In this document: positions 34,713-48,044 of the stretch, piece by piece
Layout of the letters: each line of letters begins with the position of its first letter
How positions within the stretch are numbered: position 1 is the first letter of the stretch
Assembly (NCBI RefSeq): GCF_902686445.1
Contig: NC_062222.1
Span: forward strand, 45,985,292-46,049,291
Direction of reading: 5' to 3'
Origin: Sciurus carolinensis
Taxonomy: Eukaryota; Chordata; Mammalia; Rodentia; Sciuridae
DNA length: 64,000 nt
Notes under the pieces: generated by a model
The model's input: only the letters and a program-made list of their open reading frames with translations
Told to the model about the DNA's origin: nothing
The model's database searches: none
Program-made: the position numbers and the translations under genes

Positions 34713-35759
34713 GTGTAAGATGCAATGATTGGCTGGCACAGTGTTCAGACATTAAAAGATGTTACTACTCTTTCTATCTATAATATATTTTCTTCTTAGA
34801 TTTTATGCATCTATTTATCCCTCAACCCACCCACTCATCTGTCTTCTGTCTCTGCTTTTCTCTGCATGTGTGCTGTTTGTCTTTGAGGAAATGAATTCAT
34901 GTGATTTTTATTCTCATCTAATGAGCCCTTGAATACATGTTTCTGCTTGTGCTATGCTATCCTGCTTTTCTAGATCATCTTTCCTTTATTTCAACTATTC
35001 TATTCCCAGAGTCTAAAATATAATGATCCAAAATTTCCTGAAAGTCATCTTCATAAGCTACATCAAATCTGTAAGTTGCTAGGATATTATTTCTTAATGC
35101 CGTGACATAATTTGCCAGTCAAACCAAGCATATTCCCCCCCCCCAACTCTAAATTTGTATCATTTTAAAAAATCAACAATTCTCTTAAACATAATGTTAT
35201 GCAAGTAGATGTGGTTCCCAGACACTAGGTTTAGCTACAAGAATATCACAGGTGTTCAGTGCTTCTCAGTATGCAAAAAAGAAAAAGGTGTTTCAGAAAG
35301 CTAGAGTTGGTTGAAAGTTTGTGAGAAATTCAAGTGAAATATGCATGCTAACCCCAAGACCTGATTGAAAATCCTCAGGGAAAGCAAAAGATACATTTAG
35401 TAAGTTCAAGACCATTGACCTAACCAGACCAGATGACTCAAGATTTAGCAAAAGAATTTAAAAAATAAAAGAAATCATGCCTACTCTTTTCTTTTACTAT
35501 TTATAGAGCATTGCTGGTTTTGCTATTCATGTCAGCACACATCATTAGCCATCTTTTCCCAGCAGTGAAGAACAGTGGAAAGATCCGATAATATAAAGGA
35601 CAAATTCTGAAAAGGCATCCCTTAAATTATCAGCACTGACTCACAACTCTCACATGCACCAGGTGACATTCTCCCTTTATTTGGAAAAATAAATATATGC
35701 TCATCTTTACCTCCAAGGACAACACAACTAATTCAATGTTCATCCCAACATTCCTTGAT

Positions 35760-36188
35760 TTTTTTTTTTTAATTTTAAAAATTTGTTCTAATTAGTTATA
35801 CATGACAGTAGAATGCATTTATGCATTTTAATAAATCATACATAAATGGAGTATAATTTCTCATTTTTCTGATTGTACATATTGTAGGATCACATCGGTT
35901 ATGCAATCATACATGTACATGAGGTAATAATGTTTGTTTCACTCTACTGTCCTTCCTACCCCCATATCCCTTCCCCTCCCTTCACTCCCTCGACCTAATC
36001 TAAAGTAACTCTATTCTTCCCTAATCCCCAACCCTACTGCAAATTAGCTTCCACATATCAGAAAAAACATTCGAAAACCTTTGGTTTTTGGGGTTTGGCT
36101 TATTTTGCTTTAGCAAGATATTCTCCAACTCCATTCATTTACCAGAAAATTCCATGATTTCATTCTTCTTTAGCTGAGTAATATTTCA

Positions 36189-36222
<34 letters not shown>

Positions 36223-36275
36223 GTGTATCACATTTTTTTATCCATTCATCTGTTGAAGGACACCTAGGTTTTTTT
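35760..36275 (-). mobile_element. L1 3'UTR fragment (reverse orientation)
   Basis: A T-rich start (the A tail on the minus strand) is followed by 'tagttatacatgacagtaga', 'tactgtccttcctaccccca', 'agatattctccaactccattcatt' and 'gctgagtaatatttcattgtg'. These are the reversed L1 3' phrases found widely in squirrel genomes. Confidence 0.85.
36190..36228. repeat. (GT)n microsatellite with one GC interruption
   Basis: It lies inside the L1-derived segment (after 'aatatttcatt'), where the L1 3'UTR normally carries an AC-rich stretch. Confidence 0.95.
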
Positions 36276-36599
36276 TTTTTTTTTTTTTTTAACTTGACAA
36301 AAATGATGAGATAACCCATTTTTCTCCCTGCCCTTCTGTCCTTTTGGTGAGTAGTGACATGAATTTTCCTAGCAGTTATATGAAACTAAGGATCCAGTTG
36401 GTGCTCACTGAATGGAGCAAAGGTAACAAGGAAACTGACCATATGAAACTAAAACCAATGTGCTCACACAGGATTGCCATTGTCCATGAGAGTCTCAGAA
36501 TCTTTCCTCTGTGAATCAATCAGTGTGATCAAACTTTTTCAGATTTTCTGCCATATTTATTCTCTGCCATTAAACACATAAGTAGGTAGCAGGTCCTCT

Positions 36600-36885
36600 T
36601 GATTCATTCCACCACTGTCCACACACTATGTGCTTCTGTGTTGTGCACATGATGGGGAGTTCAAGAGGGCTGAGAAAGAGAAGGAACAGGCAACCGTGAG
36701 GCTTCCTGTCATAGGCAAAGCAGTGGGAGGAGAGAGACCCCATGTGTTCTTAGAGCTCACATTTCCTCATTTCCCATGCTGGTACATGGGCTCCTTTGAA
36801 GCAATATGCTTCTGAAACAATAAATCTACTTTTTCTTCCTCCATATTTCTTTGTATTGCTGGTGACAGCAGCAGAAATAAGATAT
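36600..36885 (+). mobile_element. Possible LTR-like remnant
   Basis: The end, 'gcttctgaaacaataaatctac ... gctggtgacagcagcagaaataagatatc', resembles the polyadenylation and 3' part of MaLR/ERVL-type LTRs. The upstream part is not convincing. Confidence 0.3.
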
Positions 36886-37143
36886 CAATGTATAGTCAAT
36901 CCAAATCAAAGCAGTTCCTTTCTCTTCTGTTTCTGAGAAACCCTGCCCCACAGAAGAATGTTCTGTCTTTGCAGCCAAGACAGTCTGCAGATTATCTGTG
37001 ATCTATGACCCTTCAAAGCAAAGCTATAGATCATACTTTATGATCACTGTTTGATCAACTGAGTTGCACAATCACAGGTTATATAGATATGGCCTATTAA
37101 TTTTGTAATGAGCCAACATTGTCTGTCATTTGAAGCTCCCAAA

Positions 37144-37145
<2 letters not shown>

Positions 37146-37184
<39 letters not shown>
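37146..37184. repeat. (GT)n microsatellite
   Basis: About 19 uninterrupted GT units. Confidence 0.95.
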
Positions 37185-37186
<2 letters not shown>

Positions 37187-38364
37187 CTTAACTACAGAAC
37201 CTCTGTGATTCTGGATTTGGGAATTTAGAAAGCATCTGCCCTCCTCTGCCCACACTTTTGCTCCCCCTCCATGTGCTTTTCCTGCTCTCTGACCTTGTCT
37301 TCAACATAAGCTCCATCCACATCTCCCTGTCCTTCTGGCCCTTGGTGAAGATGGTTCACTCTCTATCATCTGCTAAGTCTTAGCATTCTGTTCAGGACAA
37401 AGTACAGTAAACTACCTCTGAATTGTCATCACATTTCAATAATAATTGAATCTAGTTCACACATGCCTTCAATATTTAAGAACTTTATAAAAGTTTAAAT
37501 ATAAAGTTTGCAAGCTTTATATATAAATATAAACATAAGGTTTGTAAACTTCATAGATAAATGTAAGTTTATAAGGCTTTAAGGACCTAACTTTTAAGCA
37601 TAAATTGAATTTTTAAAAAAGAGTAAGTTCCCTAAGCAAATTATACTATCTGGATAGACCTCCACCAGAAACTACTCGCTGTATCTCAAAACACTGATTC
37701 TATTGGATGAATGTCAGTGCTGAAAGTCTGGGCTTTTTAAAGTCTACATTCAGTTGATTCTTCTTTTGGGAGGCTTTACCATTACTGTAGTGCTTTTCCT
37801 TTATCATATTGCAGCTTATTATAAAGTAGGTTTTTAGAGTTCTTAATATTCATTAAAATGTGTCCAGCAATTTCAGAGATGGGACATGAGTCCTGACTGA
37901 ATCCTGGTTGAATGCTCTCACTCCCTTTATATGTCTCTTTGCGAGACTTGACGAGATCCATCAGGTTAACCTTTCTTAGAACAATGTAATGAGACCATGT
38001 GCCATCTTTACAGTCAATAATTATTTATGTCTCTGCAACCAAAATGAAGTATAAGGCTTAGCAATGGAACTATTATGACTTCTTAATGGTCTTATTTACA
38101 CCTAAATTTTTTTAGGTACTGTGAAAAGCATTTCCCATGCAATGTCTCTTTCATGCTACACATCAATTCTATGAATCTGGTCCTATTAAAGATAATAGAA
38201 CATAATATTTTATATCACCAGTGCTCACTTAGTTCTTTCACAGGTTCACAATTATTTAGCCATGATTTTAAAACCCAGAGCTCTGAAAATCAAAAGCTTT
38301 TGATGTCTTTAATCAAATTAGTATGGTGGTATCATCTTATCTGAACTGATAGGAGTATTTTTAA

Positions 38365-38510
38365 AAATTTTATTTGTTCTTTTTAGTTATACATGACAGT
38401 AGAATGTATGTTGACATATCATGCATACATAGAGTATAACTTCTCATTTTTGTGGCATTACAGTGGTCAGGTATTCATATATGAACGTAGGAAAGTCATG
38501 TCCAATTCCC
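38365..38510 (-). mobile_element. L1 3' end fragment
   Basis: 'tttagttatacatgacagtagaatg ... agagtataacttctcatttttgtgg' is nearly the same as the start of the fragment at 35760-36275, in the same orientation. Confidence 0.75.
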
Positions 38511-38790
38511 TCTATTGTCTTTCCCTAGGAGAATTTATTTTTAATAGTCCTCAGATTTTTGTGCTATTAAAAACTAGGCAGAAACATCCCTGTGTGCTTA
38601 TAAGGTACTGCCCCAGATGCCACTTCAGTGACACAATAATACACAATATTTGAACATATTACTTTACATAAATCCAAAAACTGAATTCCAACACACAACT
38701 GACCATAGGGGTTTAGATATTTATTGTAGACCTCTCTTTAAATGTTTAGGGTTTGAAGGAGATTAAAAACTGCACTTCTTCTCAAGTTTC

Positions 38791-38971
38791 GTTGTGCACG
38801 CGGTTAATCCCAGTGCCTTGGGAGGGTGAGGCAGGAGGATCACAAGTTTAAGGCAGCCTCAGCAACTTAAAGAGGCCTTAAGCAATGTAGTGAGACCCGC
38901 CTCAAAATAAAAGTAAAAGGTCTGGAGATGTGACTCAGTGTTTAAGCACCCCTGGTTTTAATCCCTGGTAA

Positions 38972-39002
<31 letters not shown>

Positions 39003-39012
39003 AATAAAATAA
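38791..39012 (+). mobile_element. Composite B1-like/ID SINE with (AAAT)n tail
   Basis: 'gcacgcggttaatcccagtgcc ... gtctggagatgtgactcagtgtttaagcacccctgg' is followed by about ten AAAT units. Confidence 0.92.
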
Positions 39013-39129
39013 ACTTCCTCATTGTACTCATGGGGAAAATGAAGTCCAAGGCATGTGGACACTAGAATTCAGACCAAGGTTCATTTTTCTATATCACACT
39101 GCCTTCCTCTCTACTCATCAGACTGAAAC

Positions 39130-39235
39130 CTAACTCTTCCAGCTGCAAAACAGAGATAACAATGTCATAGAGATATTGCAAGGATTAAATAAGGTACTAC
39201 AAACACAGCACTAGACACATAATGTCTGTATGTGT
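39130..39235 (+). mobile_element. MIR SINE remnant
   Basis: 'gcaaaacagagataacaatg ... gcaaggattaaataaggtac ... gcactagacacataatg' follows the 3' half of MIR. Confidence 0.6.
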
Positions 39236-41747
39236 CTATATGTCCATAAACAGTGAAAGTATCACTAAAGATAACACACTGAATTGCTGGCCTCTGTGAT
39301 GTTCTTGTCTGCACTTCCTTGTATGGGAGTGATCTCACATGGTATCCACATTGCCAACAGCAAGGTCACAGAATGGAGGGTGAAAAGGCAAAACTTACCT
39401 TTTGGACATCCAAAGGTTCTTGGTGCCCACACAATAAATATGGAAGCCAAAACTTTTTGATTTGCAAGAACCTTGTTTGGAAAGGTTTTTAGCAATAAAA
39501 GCTGAAAGCCAGGAAAAACCAAACCAGAGTTTTTACTGTAATCACAGATTGGCGAGAGAATGGAGAGACATTGAGATTATACTGTTTTAAAAGACTAGAT
39601 GAAAGTTACCCTGTCTTTATTGTTTTTGTCTATCTCTATTGATCATCTTCCGATAAGGGTGAATTAGTATTCAAGTTTGCCCAGGAATGTCCAGTAATTT
39701 ACGTCTGTTGCTTATCTGTCTATACCTTTTGTCCCAGCATAATTAATAACACCTTCTCTATTGTTTATATTTCACAGATGATAAGTACATGGCCACCCTG
39801 CCTATCTCTAACAGCCTGATTTAACGACTGCTGATCATTCAGCAGGAGTAGCACTGTTCACCTTTGCAGGGTCTCCTCTGAACTGCTCCAGACACACAGG
39901 CTACTTTAAATGTCCCAGGACCTCTAAAACAAGGTGAGTTTCTTGGCACTCAGACAGTTGATGCCACAAGGAAAGACCTGGAAACACACCTGGGTGGCAC
40001 TGAGCAGTGGTGGCCACCTGGTTCACCCTCAATTGAAGGACAGATATCTTAGCATTTTTCACTCCCTTCATGGGTTAGCATCTTCCTGTGCACATAGTAG
40101 GAGCTCAATAAAGACTTATAAAATAATCTAAATGAAAGAATCCTCTGTGTCACTATCAATCCTGAGGTCACAGGGATGAGAAAAAGAATCCATGTTGTTT
40201 CTATTTCTATAAATGCATATTTAAGGCACATAGTTGGTAGTAATAACTGAACATGACTTCTATATGTTGATATTTGTAAGTTTATGTTCTTGTTATCCTA
40301 GCAGTAGGCAGGGAAACAGAGGACAGGGGTGAAAAGAACAGCAATAACCCAGTATACCAGGTCTTTTCTTTTTTTTTCTTCATGTTTTACCTTTTCAATG
40401 TGATGCGTTCTTCCCAGATTTGGAGTTGCCCCTTACCCACAGATAAATGAGTATAAATATGAAAACCTTGGCTTGAAGTTTGGGCAACTAAGGCCTCCCC
40501 TTTCCCCACTGTGCAGGCTCAAAATATGTTCAGCTTAGATCTGAGCTGTGAGGATATACTATTAGAATTCAAGAACCCAGTGTGGTCACTTAAGTTTCAC
40601 AAATCATTAACTGGCAGCTCACTTCAGTCCAAACAAGTAATTTGACAGTTGAAGATTATTATTGCAGTTGAATTTTTAAAAACCAAAAGTGAACATTTAG
40701 AAAACCTAACTTTCTTCAAATGATTTTCTGTTATTCTCATTAATTTGTTTTATATTTTTGCAAATTTAAAAAAGGAATAAAAATCATTAGCAATCTTCTC
40801 TGGCTTCCTAAATTAAACAAATTCATTCAAGGAAGATGAATAATCCTTAATTTAAAATAACCATCATAGTAAAGAAGTTAATTTAAAATAATTAAAATGT
40901 GATATCAAACTCATTCTGAAAGCTTGGCAAAGTTACAAGAAAAGATATCTTTTTAAAATAACATAATGAACCTATGTCAAAAATAGCTCAGAGAGCAACA
41001 GAAAATCACCATTAGAATACCATAAGAGTAATTGAAACTGACAAGATCTGCTGATGAATGCTTCAGAGAGAGGTCAAAACTTTAGAATAATAGGATGTTC
41101 ACATAGCCTTTAATTACTTCCTTCTAGATATTTATTAGTCACTGTGGTGTTTATAACATTACCCATAAATTCTGTTACTCTTCCCTCTGGAAAGTGGAAC
41201 ATAACTCACTTAGATGTAGACTCTACTTAGTGATTGCTTCTAACAAATGGAGTATGGAAGAGAAGAATAGTGAATTACAGTGGAGAAAATGACTGGATAG
41301 CATCACCAAAATGAAATGCTGATCTCATGTACTCTCTGAATCAATGTGATATAAATGATCCCTCACCTCTGAGGTATTCTCCCAAATCCAAAACCCTTCT
41401 CTAATCTTGAGAAAACATTGCAGAAACCCAAATTGAGACTTCCTATAAAATACTTGACCAGAACTTTTCAAAAGTGTCAGGATTACTTTTTGTGTTCATA
41501 GTGCTCCTACAAACTTGGTGAACATTCCTAAACATGTCCCTGGACTTCTGTAGGAAGGAGACCAGCACCAACTTCATATAGTGACACAGTGTGAGAAGGG
41601 AAAGTCATGAGAGGACACTGGCCATTAAGAGGAAGATAAGAAGAGAAAGGGCCATATGATCCTATCCTCAGCCTCATCTTTTGTTTTATTATGAAGACAA
41701 TAAATTCTTGAGGTTATGGTCAATTTAAAAAAAAAGTGTTGAAGACT

Positions 41748-41935
41748 GAAGTCTGTGCACGCCTGTAATCCCAGTGGCTCCAAAGGCTGAGGCAGGAGGA
41801 TCATGAGCTCAAAGCCAGTCTTAGCAACTTAGGGAGGCCCTAAGCAACTCAGTGAGATCCTGTCTCAAAATAAAAAATAAAAAAGGCTAGGGATGTGACT
41901 CAGTGGGTAAGCACCCTGGGTTCAATCCCTTGTAC

Positions 41936-41973
<38 letters not shown>
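41748..41973 (+). mobile_element. Composite SINE, first of a tandem pair, with 37-base A tail
   Basis: 'gcacgcctgtaatcccagtgg ... ggctagggatgtgactcagtgggtaagcaccctgggttcaatccc' is followed by an unbroken A run (41937-41973). Confidence 0.93.
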
Positions 41974-41975
<2 letters not shown>

Positions 41976-42160
41976 GACATGGCAGCTCATGCCTATAATC
42001 CCGTGACTCAGGAGGTTGAAGAAGGAGGATGACAAGTTCAAGGCCAACCTGAACAACTTAGTGAGAACCTGTCTCAAAAAAACAATGGGCGAGGTTGGGG
42101 ATATAGCTCAGTGGGTAAGCTCCCCTGGGTTCAATCTCTGGTACCAAAAAAATCAAAAAG
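41974..42160 (+). mobile_element. Composite SINE, second of a tandem pair
   Basis: 'catggcagctcatgcctataatccc ... gaggttggggatatagctcagtgggtaagc ... ggtaccaaaaaa'. It starts right at the end of the poly-A tail of the preceding SINE. Confidence 0.92.
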
Positions 42161-42459
42161 TGTCAAGGTCATAAACCAAGGAAAGACAGAAAATGTCATA
42201 GATTGGAGGAAATTAAGGAGACACCATGACTAAATTCTATGTGGATTTATCATCTGTTGCCTCATAGCACAATAGTGGGAAAACTGATGAAATCCATATA
42301 GAAGCTGTTGTCTACTTAATGTACAAATATTAATTTCTTACTTTTGATGAATGTATAATAAATGTTATATAAGATGTTAAGATCACAAGAAATTAAGTGT
42401 ATAAATCTGTTATATCTTTGCAATTCTTTGTAAATCTAAAATTATCTCATAGAAAGTTT

Positions 42460-42702
42460 TATTTACTATTATTATTATTATCATCATCATCATCATTACC
42501 AAGGAGTGAAACCAGGGGCACCTAACCACTGAGCCACATCCCCATCCCTTTTTACTTTTTTTAATTTTGAGACAGGGTTTCGCTAAGTTACTTAAGGCCT
42601 CCCTAAGTTGCTGAGGCTGGCTGGCATTGAACTTGCAATCCTCTGACCTCAGCCTCCCAAGCCCCTGGGATTATAGGGATGTGCCACCATACCCTGCTCA
42701 AA
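42460..42702 (-). mobile_element. Composite B1-like/ID SINE
   Basis: Reverse orientation: an ATT/ATC-repeat tail (42466-42497), then 'ctgagccacatccccatccc', 'gagacagggtttcgctaag' and 'cctgggattatagggatgtgcc'. Confidence 0.92.
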
Positions 42703-44220
42703 GGAAATTTAAAAGTATATTTGAGTATCAAAACAATAAATTTTTTCTAATAAGACTTTTTCGAATAGGGAAATACATAAATTAAAATCAATGGCATAAA
42801 ATTTAAAACCGTCCTGAAAAAGAAAGTCTTTTAAAAAATTCATGGACTGCAATACTGTTAGCCCTCAACTAATCTTTCTAATCCAGACATACTGTAAATT
42901 AAAATGGAAACAAGCAAGAAGACATAAGCAAGAAGAAAGGATTCACTCATGGACGAAATTCTAGGTACAAGTATTCAGGAATCATCCTGGAAAGTTTTGG
43001 GGGAAGAAAGCACAATATAATCTACTGAGTTAATATGGTTACAGTATAAACCTAATTAAATAGAAAATAATTCCAACCAACATTCTCTTCCCACCTTCCT
43101 CCTCCGCTCATAAAAGCTGAGAAATATTTGACTAGAGTGGAAATATCTCCTATGAGGTCATTGCTCCTTTCACACATCCCTCCTTAAAAAAGACATGGGC
43201 CAAATTCCCCAAAGAAATGCAGGGCCAAATTAGAAATTGTTGCTACTCAGGAGTAGAATCATCCTTGCTGTTTAACTTGTCCTGAATCAGATTATTTGGA
43301 AATGTATTTCTGGAAAAGTTACTATAGATCAAATATACTGAGAAGGCATCATAAACCAAATAACTCAAAATGATTTTATATGTGGAAACATGAGGAATTT
43401 TTCTTTTTTTTCCCTGATTTTCTTTCAAACTTTCTATACTATATGTATATTAAACCTACAATTTAAAAAATCATAAAAATATACTTAAGCCCACATTGTT
43501 CTGGATTTGAAACCCATTTGAAAAAGAAAACCAATTTGTTTGGACACTGTGAGACAAAATATCAAGTTAATAATATGTTTGTTTTCTCCCATGATATGAC
43601 TCCTGAAAGAACAACAGGATCACATTGTTTGTCTATAACTGAGGGGTTAGTTTGTGTAACTAAAGAGTCATAGAGTCTTTTTATACTTTGTGCAGTTTAA
43701 GGTTGGTTGGTTGGTTTTGGGGGGGATAGAATTCAGTGATTTCACTTACTTTAAAACCCTTACCCAATCAATAAAACCTGAAAAAGACCACAGGAATAAA
43801 TTTCTTGATAATAGATTTGTTTAAAAAAAATCCTTCCATCAGTGACTGACCTTAATTGTTACAAAGCTAAGTACTTATTCAAGTTACTCTATTTTTTTCA
43901 GGATTTAATCAAAATGTAATGAAACTAGTTTTTCAAAAAGGAAATAGGCAGAATCAAAAGTTTACTTTCGAAATCAATCTTTCTCATGAGCAACGAAGAT
44001 ATTTTCTGTAGAAAGCATAGTTCCACAATACCTGCTATGCTCCCCTTCAAACTACAATAGAAGGAACACAGACCTTTGTCAGAAGGGTTCACATACCTAA
44101 GCATAGTATAATTTGACTTTGAATAACAAGAGTTTAATATACAAGAACAATACTGTAAGAAGCTGTGTGGATAAGGATGGTGCTTTGATTCATATAATTT
44201 TTTTTAAAAATGGTGAACAT

Positions 44221-44440
44221 GCTGGGTGTGGTGGTACATGCCTGTAATCCCAGTGGCTCTGGAGGCCAAGGTAGGAGGATCACAAGTTTAAAGTCAGCCT
44301 CAGCAACTTAGGGAGAACCTAAGCAAGTTAGTGAGATCCTATCTCTAAATAAAATATAAAAAAGGGCTGGGGATATTGCTCGGTGGTTAAGTACCCCTGG
44401 GTTCAATCCCTGTACCAAATAAATAAAATAAAATAAAAAT
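44221..44440 (+). mobile_element. Composite B1-like/ID SINE
   Basis: 'gctgggtgtggtggtacatgcctgtaatcccag' is joined to 'gggctggggatattgctcggtggttaag ... ttcaatccctgtacc' with an (AAAT)n-type tail. Confidence 0.93.
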
Positions 44441-45389
44441 GGTGTACACAGCAATTATCCAGCTACATTTTTAACTTTTTTAAACTTATTTTTTAACAGA
44501 AAATGTAATGTATGGACTTCAGGTCAAGATGATATAGTAAAAATTAATGCTTTGATGAACTCCCTCTGCTCCTAATATTCAGAAATGATTGATAAGGTAT
44601 AAAAATGGGAGCCTCACCAGACATATCAGGACTACAACAATGTGAACATCAGTATGGAGTCAATAAAGATACAAAGCAGCGGGCAGGAATGAAGTTTTGA
44701 GCTTCTTAGGCTCTGGTTTTGGAATGAATTGATCAGTACCAGGTTCCTGGCAAAGGCAGGGGTGGGACCAAGGTCATGCTTTAAGAATCATGTTTTTAAA
44801 CTCTAATTACTATTTCTGATAGTTTTCTCATCACTTTTTGTCTTTTTTAAGATGATCATATCTTCTTGCATCTTTAAGCATACTAATTAAAGGTTATAGG
44901 TTAATTATTATAGCTTTTTAAAAATTATCTTTTGTTTCTCCAATTACTGCAATTAACTTCTACTGTGTTTCTATTTGCCTCAGACTTTCTCTTTTATATT
45001 ACTTGTTTTCATATACTTGTGTGTCTTAGGTTGTCTGTTCAGCTCTAAAAATGTAGGTCTATGAACCTGGTGTGGTTTCCTCTGATGTTATATTTCAGTA
45101 GATTTAAGTAGGTTGATTTTCCTGTAATTCTCTCTGAAATGGGAAATCAGACTGGTAGCATTTTGTTCTGGGATGTCAACTATTAGATTTTAATTTAGAG
45201 CAAGTGGGTAGAGAGCCAGGGGAGAATCTCCCAAAGGTCGAGGAAGAGGAATTTACTGTGAAGCACTAACATTCACACAATATGTTTCAAACTTCTCCCT
45301 TGAAGTTTTATTCAACTTTTGAAGGTCACAGTCCTACAGATTTTTGCAGGGGAGAAAAGTCTGGTTGCCTGTCTTTGTTTAGAAGGGGT

Positions 45390-45477
45390 AGAAGACTGAA
45401 AATGTGGTTCAGTGAGAGCACTTGCCTAGCATGCATGAGGCCCTGTTTTTGACCCCCAGCATTGAATAAAAAGGGGG
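45390..45477 (+). mobile_element. ID SINE
   Basis: 'gtggttcagtgagagcacttgcctagcatgcatgaggccctg' with a degenerate B-box and a short A-rich tail. It is a tRNA-Ala-derived ID element. Confidence 0.85.
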
Positions 45478-46194
45478 TGGTGATGGAGGTAGAAGAGAGG
45501 GCAAGGTTAAGGGCACCTACTAGACAAGGGGCACGTACTGACTTCAGTTCTACATTATACTTTCTTGGAATTCTGACTCAGAGCATCTGGGAAGTTTCAA
45601 AAGGGAATTTGGCTTCTGTTACTCTCTTATTAAATAAACAATCAGAAAGTAATATATTACGACAATATTATCGTTGTTCCTCATCCAAATGATGAAAAGC
45701 TTCACTGATTTAAGACAGAATGCTATGCTCTCACTTTTCATAGAATCGTTTAAGGAATATTTACTACTTACAGGACTTTTGGGGATCTTTTGCCAAATTG
45801 TATTTTCCATTATGTCACTCTAAATCCTTCATGCAAAATCCATCCTTAGAACCCAGCTAACTGAGTGGTACAGGTCCAAATGACCTATGAGATTGAAAGC
45901 TCAACTAGTAGAGCCACCTCACAAGGAAATGTCCTTGCTCAGAGTGATATTGGAAATTCAAGTTCATTGTCACTATTAGAAAATAACTTTAATCTGTAAG
46001 GCCCATAAATACTTTATGTAGTTAATTTTGTCTCTCAAACTGTACTGTAGATCTTTGAGAGCAGAGAGCATGTCGTATATTCTTTTGAACCCAGCCCATT
46101 ATGTTTGGCATGGTGCAGTGACGCCTGCATGGTATGTGCAATATAAATGCTTTATTGATGATCTACTGTATTTTTTTCCAATACAGTGGAAATC

Positions 46195-46335
46195 ATCATT
46201 ATCCCTATGTACACATATGATTATAAAAAGGTGTGAATGAATCTACATCATGGACCACCACAGAAATGAAAAGTTGTACCCCATTTGTGTACAATGAATC
46301 AAAATGCAGTCCATAAAAATAAAATTTAAAAAAAA
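46195..46335 (+). mobile_element. L1 3' tail (squirrel-type)
   Basis: The pattern 'acacatatgattataaaaa ... gaaaagttgtaccccatttgtgtacaatgaatc ... ccataaaaataaaatttaaaaa' is a strongly truncated 3' end with an A-rich tail. It matches the reverse complement of the fragments at 35760 and 38365. Confidence 0.75.
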
Positions 46336-47049
46336 ATTAGAAATAGAAAAGAACTTTAATATCCTCTGCTGATTGGCTGATTGCATTGTTCTTATTTATA
46401 AAATTATATGATTAGTAGAATTTTTCCCTTTTCTACTTTGGCTCTGTGTTTCTACCCAAAATGGAAAAACCTGCCTAGAAGTAATTGTAATTTTTAAATA
46501 ATTGGTATGGGAAACATCTGCACAGCATAAAAGATAGCAATGCCATTGAATTGTGGGTTATGAGGAAAGCACCTTCAGACAAAATTACGTGTTTGCAATG
46601 AGACTGAAAGAAAAAAAAGCTTGATGGATGTACTCAATTCTGTCTCTAACAAGAGGAGTGTATTGACTGCATTCAGTTCAATCTAGAAAAAAACAACTTC
46701 CTCTTTCTGATGCCAATTATTTTTCATATCTAACATTATCTGATTGCCACTGGTAGTGCCCTTCACTATGACTGAAAGTGACAAAAAAGCAACATATGTG
46801 GCTAGGAAAAAACAAAGATGGTAAGTTATCACGATATGGAGCCCTTTTGAAAGGTCTTTGGATGTTCCCCGCTCACTATAATGTGGATACAGTATAGGTA
46901 GCCCTATTGGAAACCCAGGTTCACCATATGTCAATGTCCACGCTCCTAGCCCAAAATAAAGCTCCAGTAGCTAATTTCATGGGAAATAAAGGACGTATCT
47001 CTTCTCTTCCAACAACTGGTGAAAAGGTAAGATACTTTCAGAACATCAC

Positions 47050-47200
47050 GTCTCAGAAGGCTCATCAGGGAAACAGTGGAATTTGAGTCTCTGCCACTTG
47101 CCTGTCACATCATGAACAAATTATTTGAACTCATCAAGTCTCAGTTTTCCCATCTGTATAATGGGGTAGTGAGTCCTTCCTTATTAAATAATACTGCAAA
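47050..47200 (+). mobile_element. MIR SINE remnant
   Basis: The pattern 'tttgagtctctgccacttgcctg ... ctcagttttcccatctgtataatggggtagtgag' is a clear MIR core. Confidence 0.8.
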
Positions 47201-47912
47201 TACTTTCATAAGTTCGTATACACATATAAAACAGATGGTACAAAGTTGGATTAACTTGCTTTATAGAGGAAGTAAGTGTTCAGAGCATAAGCAAAATGGG
47301 GGCCTCCAAAATGAAAAAAATGGGTAAAAGTATTTGATTTTTTTCAAAATGAAATTATTGAACTAAGTACCCACTTAAAAAAAATAGATTGTTTACATTT
47401 TCTCACACTTTGAAAAAGTGTGTTTGTAGCTTTGCTATCCTATTTTAAGTCACACATATAGAAATGGCTTCATTTCTACATGTAACTTCTCAGTGCTTGG
47501 TTACTTGAAGGACATTTGGCTCTCTCCCATCTCTCTCTGCCTCTTTGGTGTCTCTCTTCCTGTGACCTCACCCACTGGTACCCAGTCATTTTATTAAATT
47601 GAATATGCCAAGATATTTAAATACATTTATGCTGGTATACTTGGGATCCAGCTTTTGGTTCATTGTGAATTTTCCCTTAAAAAAATTCAAGGCCATGCAT
47701 ATCTGTGTCTCTCCTGTTTGTTTACTTTTGTCTGTGGCCTTTCAGCTAACATTTTTCTATATTACTTGATATATTTTCAAGCTAACAGACCCTGATGTCT
47801 GATGGGCTTTTCTGGTTTAGTATGCAGAAAACTAACAAACAACTATTCAAAAATATAGAAAAGTAATTACAAATTCACAGGTGGTATATATTTAAAATAT
47901 AATGGAACTCAC

Positions 47913-48044
47913 CGGTTTTCCACTGTTTGACATTTTCGTTATGGAGGTAAATTGATGTACAGCAAAGCACACCAGGTAAGTGCTCATGGGGACAGACTTC
48001 TGAAAAGTTGTTCGCATCCATTTATCATCTACTGACTCTTCTTT
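47913..48044 (-). CDS. ENPEP: ENPEP exon 3 (residues 263-306)
   Basis: The 132-base exon (44 codons, phase 0 at both ends) starts KEESVDDKW and ends SNSGKP. It holds the conserved PMSTYLVCFAV strand typical of M1 aminopeptidase N-terminal domains. The acceptor is TTCTATAG|AAAG and the donor CCG|GTGAGTTC. Differences from the human exon, as recalled, are conservative (for example TSITKM in place of DSVKRI). Confidence 0.97.

Larger units (their letters stand above)
34284..47912 (-). other. ENPEP: ENPEP intron 3 (13.6 kb, largest here)
   Basis: Phase 0 intron. It contains composite SINEs at 34520-34712, 38791-39012, 41748-41973, 41974-42160, 42460-42702 and 44221-44440, an ID at 45390-45477, L1 3' ends at 35760-36275, 38365-38510 and 46195-46335, MIR remnants (34360-34465, 39130-39235, 47050-47200) and two GT microsatellites. 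Stretches such as 39240-41740 and 42710-44220 have no feature I can name. Confidence 0.8.

Noticed and set aside
46683..46934. 83-codon minus-strand open frame with hydrophobic stretches
   Set aside because: No ATG at the front, no recognised family, no splice or promoter context. It is most likely a chance frame in intron 3.
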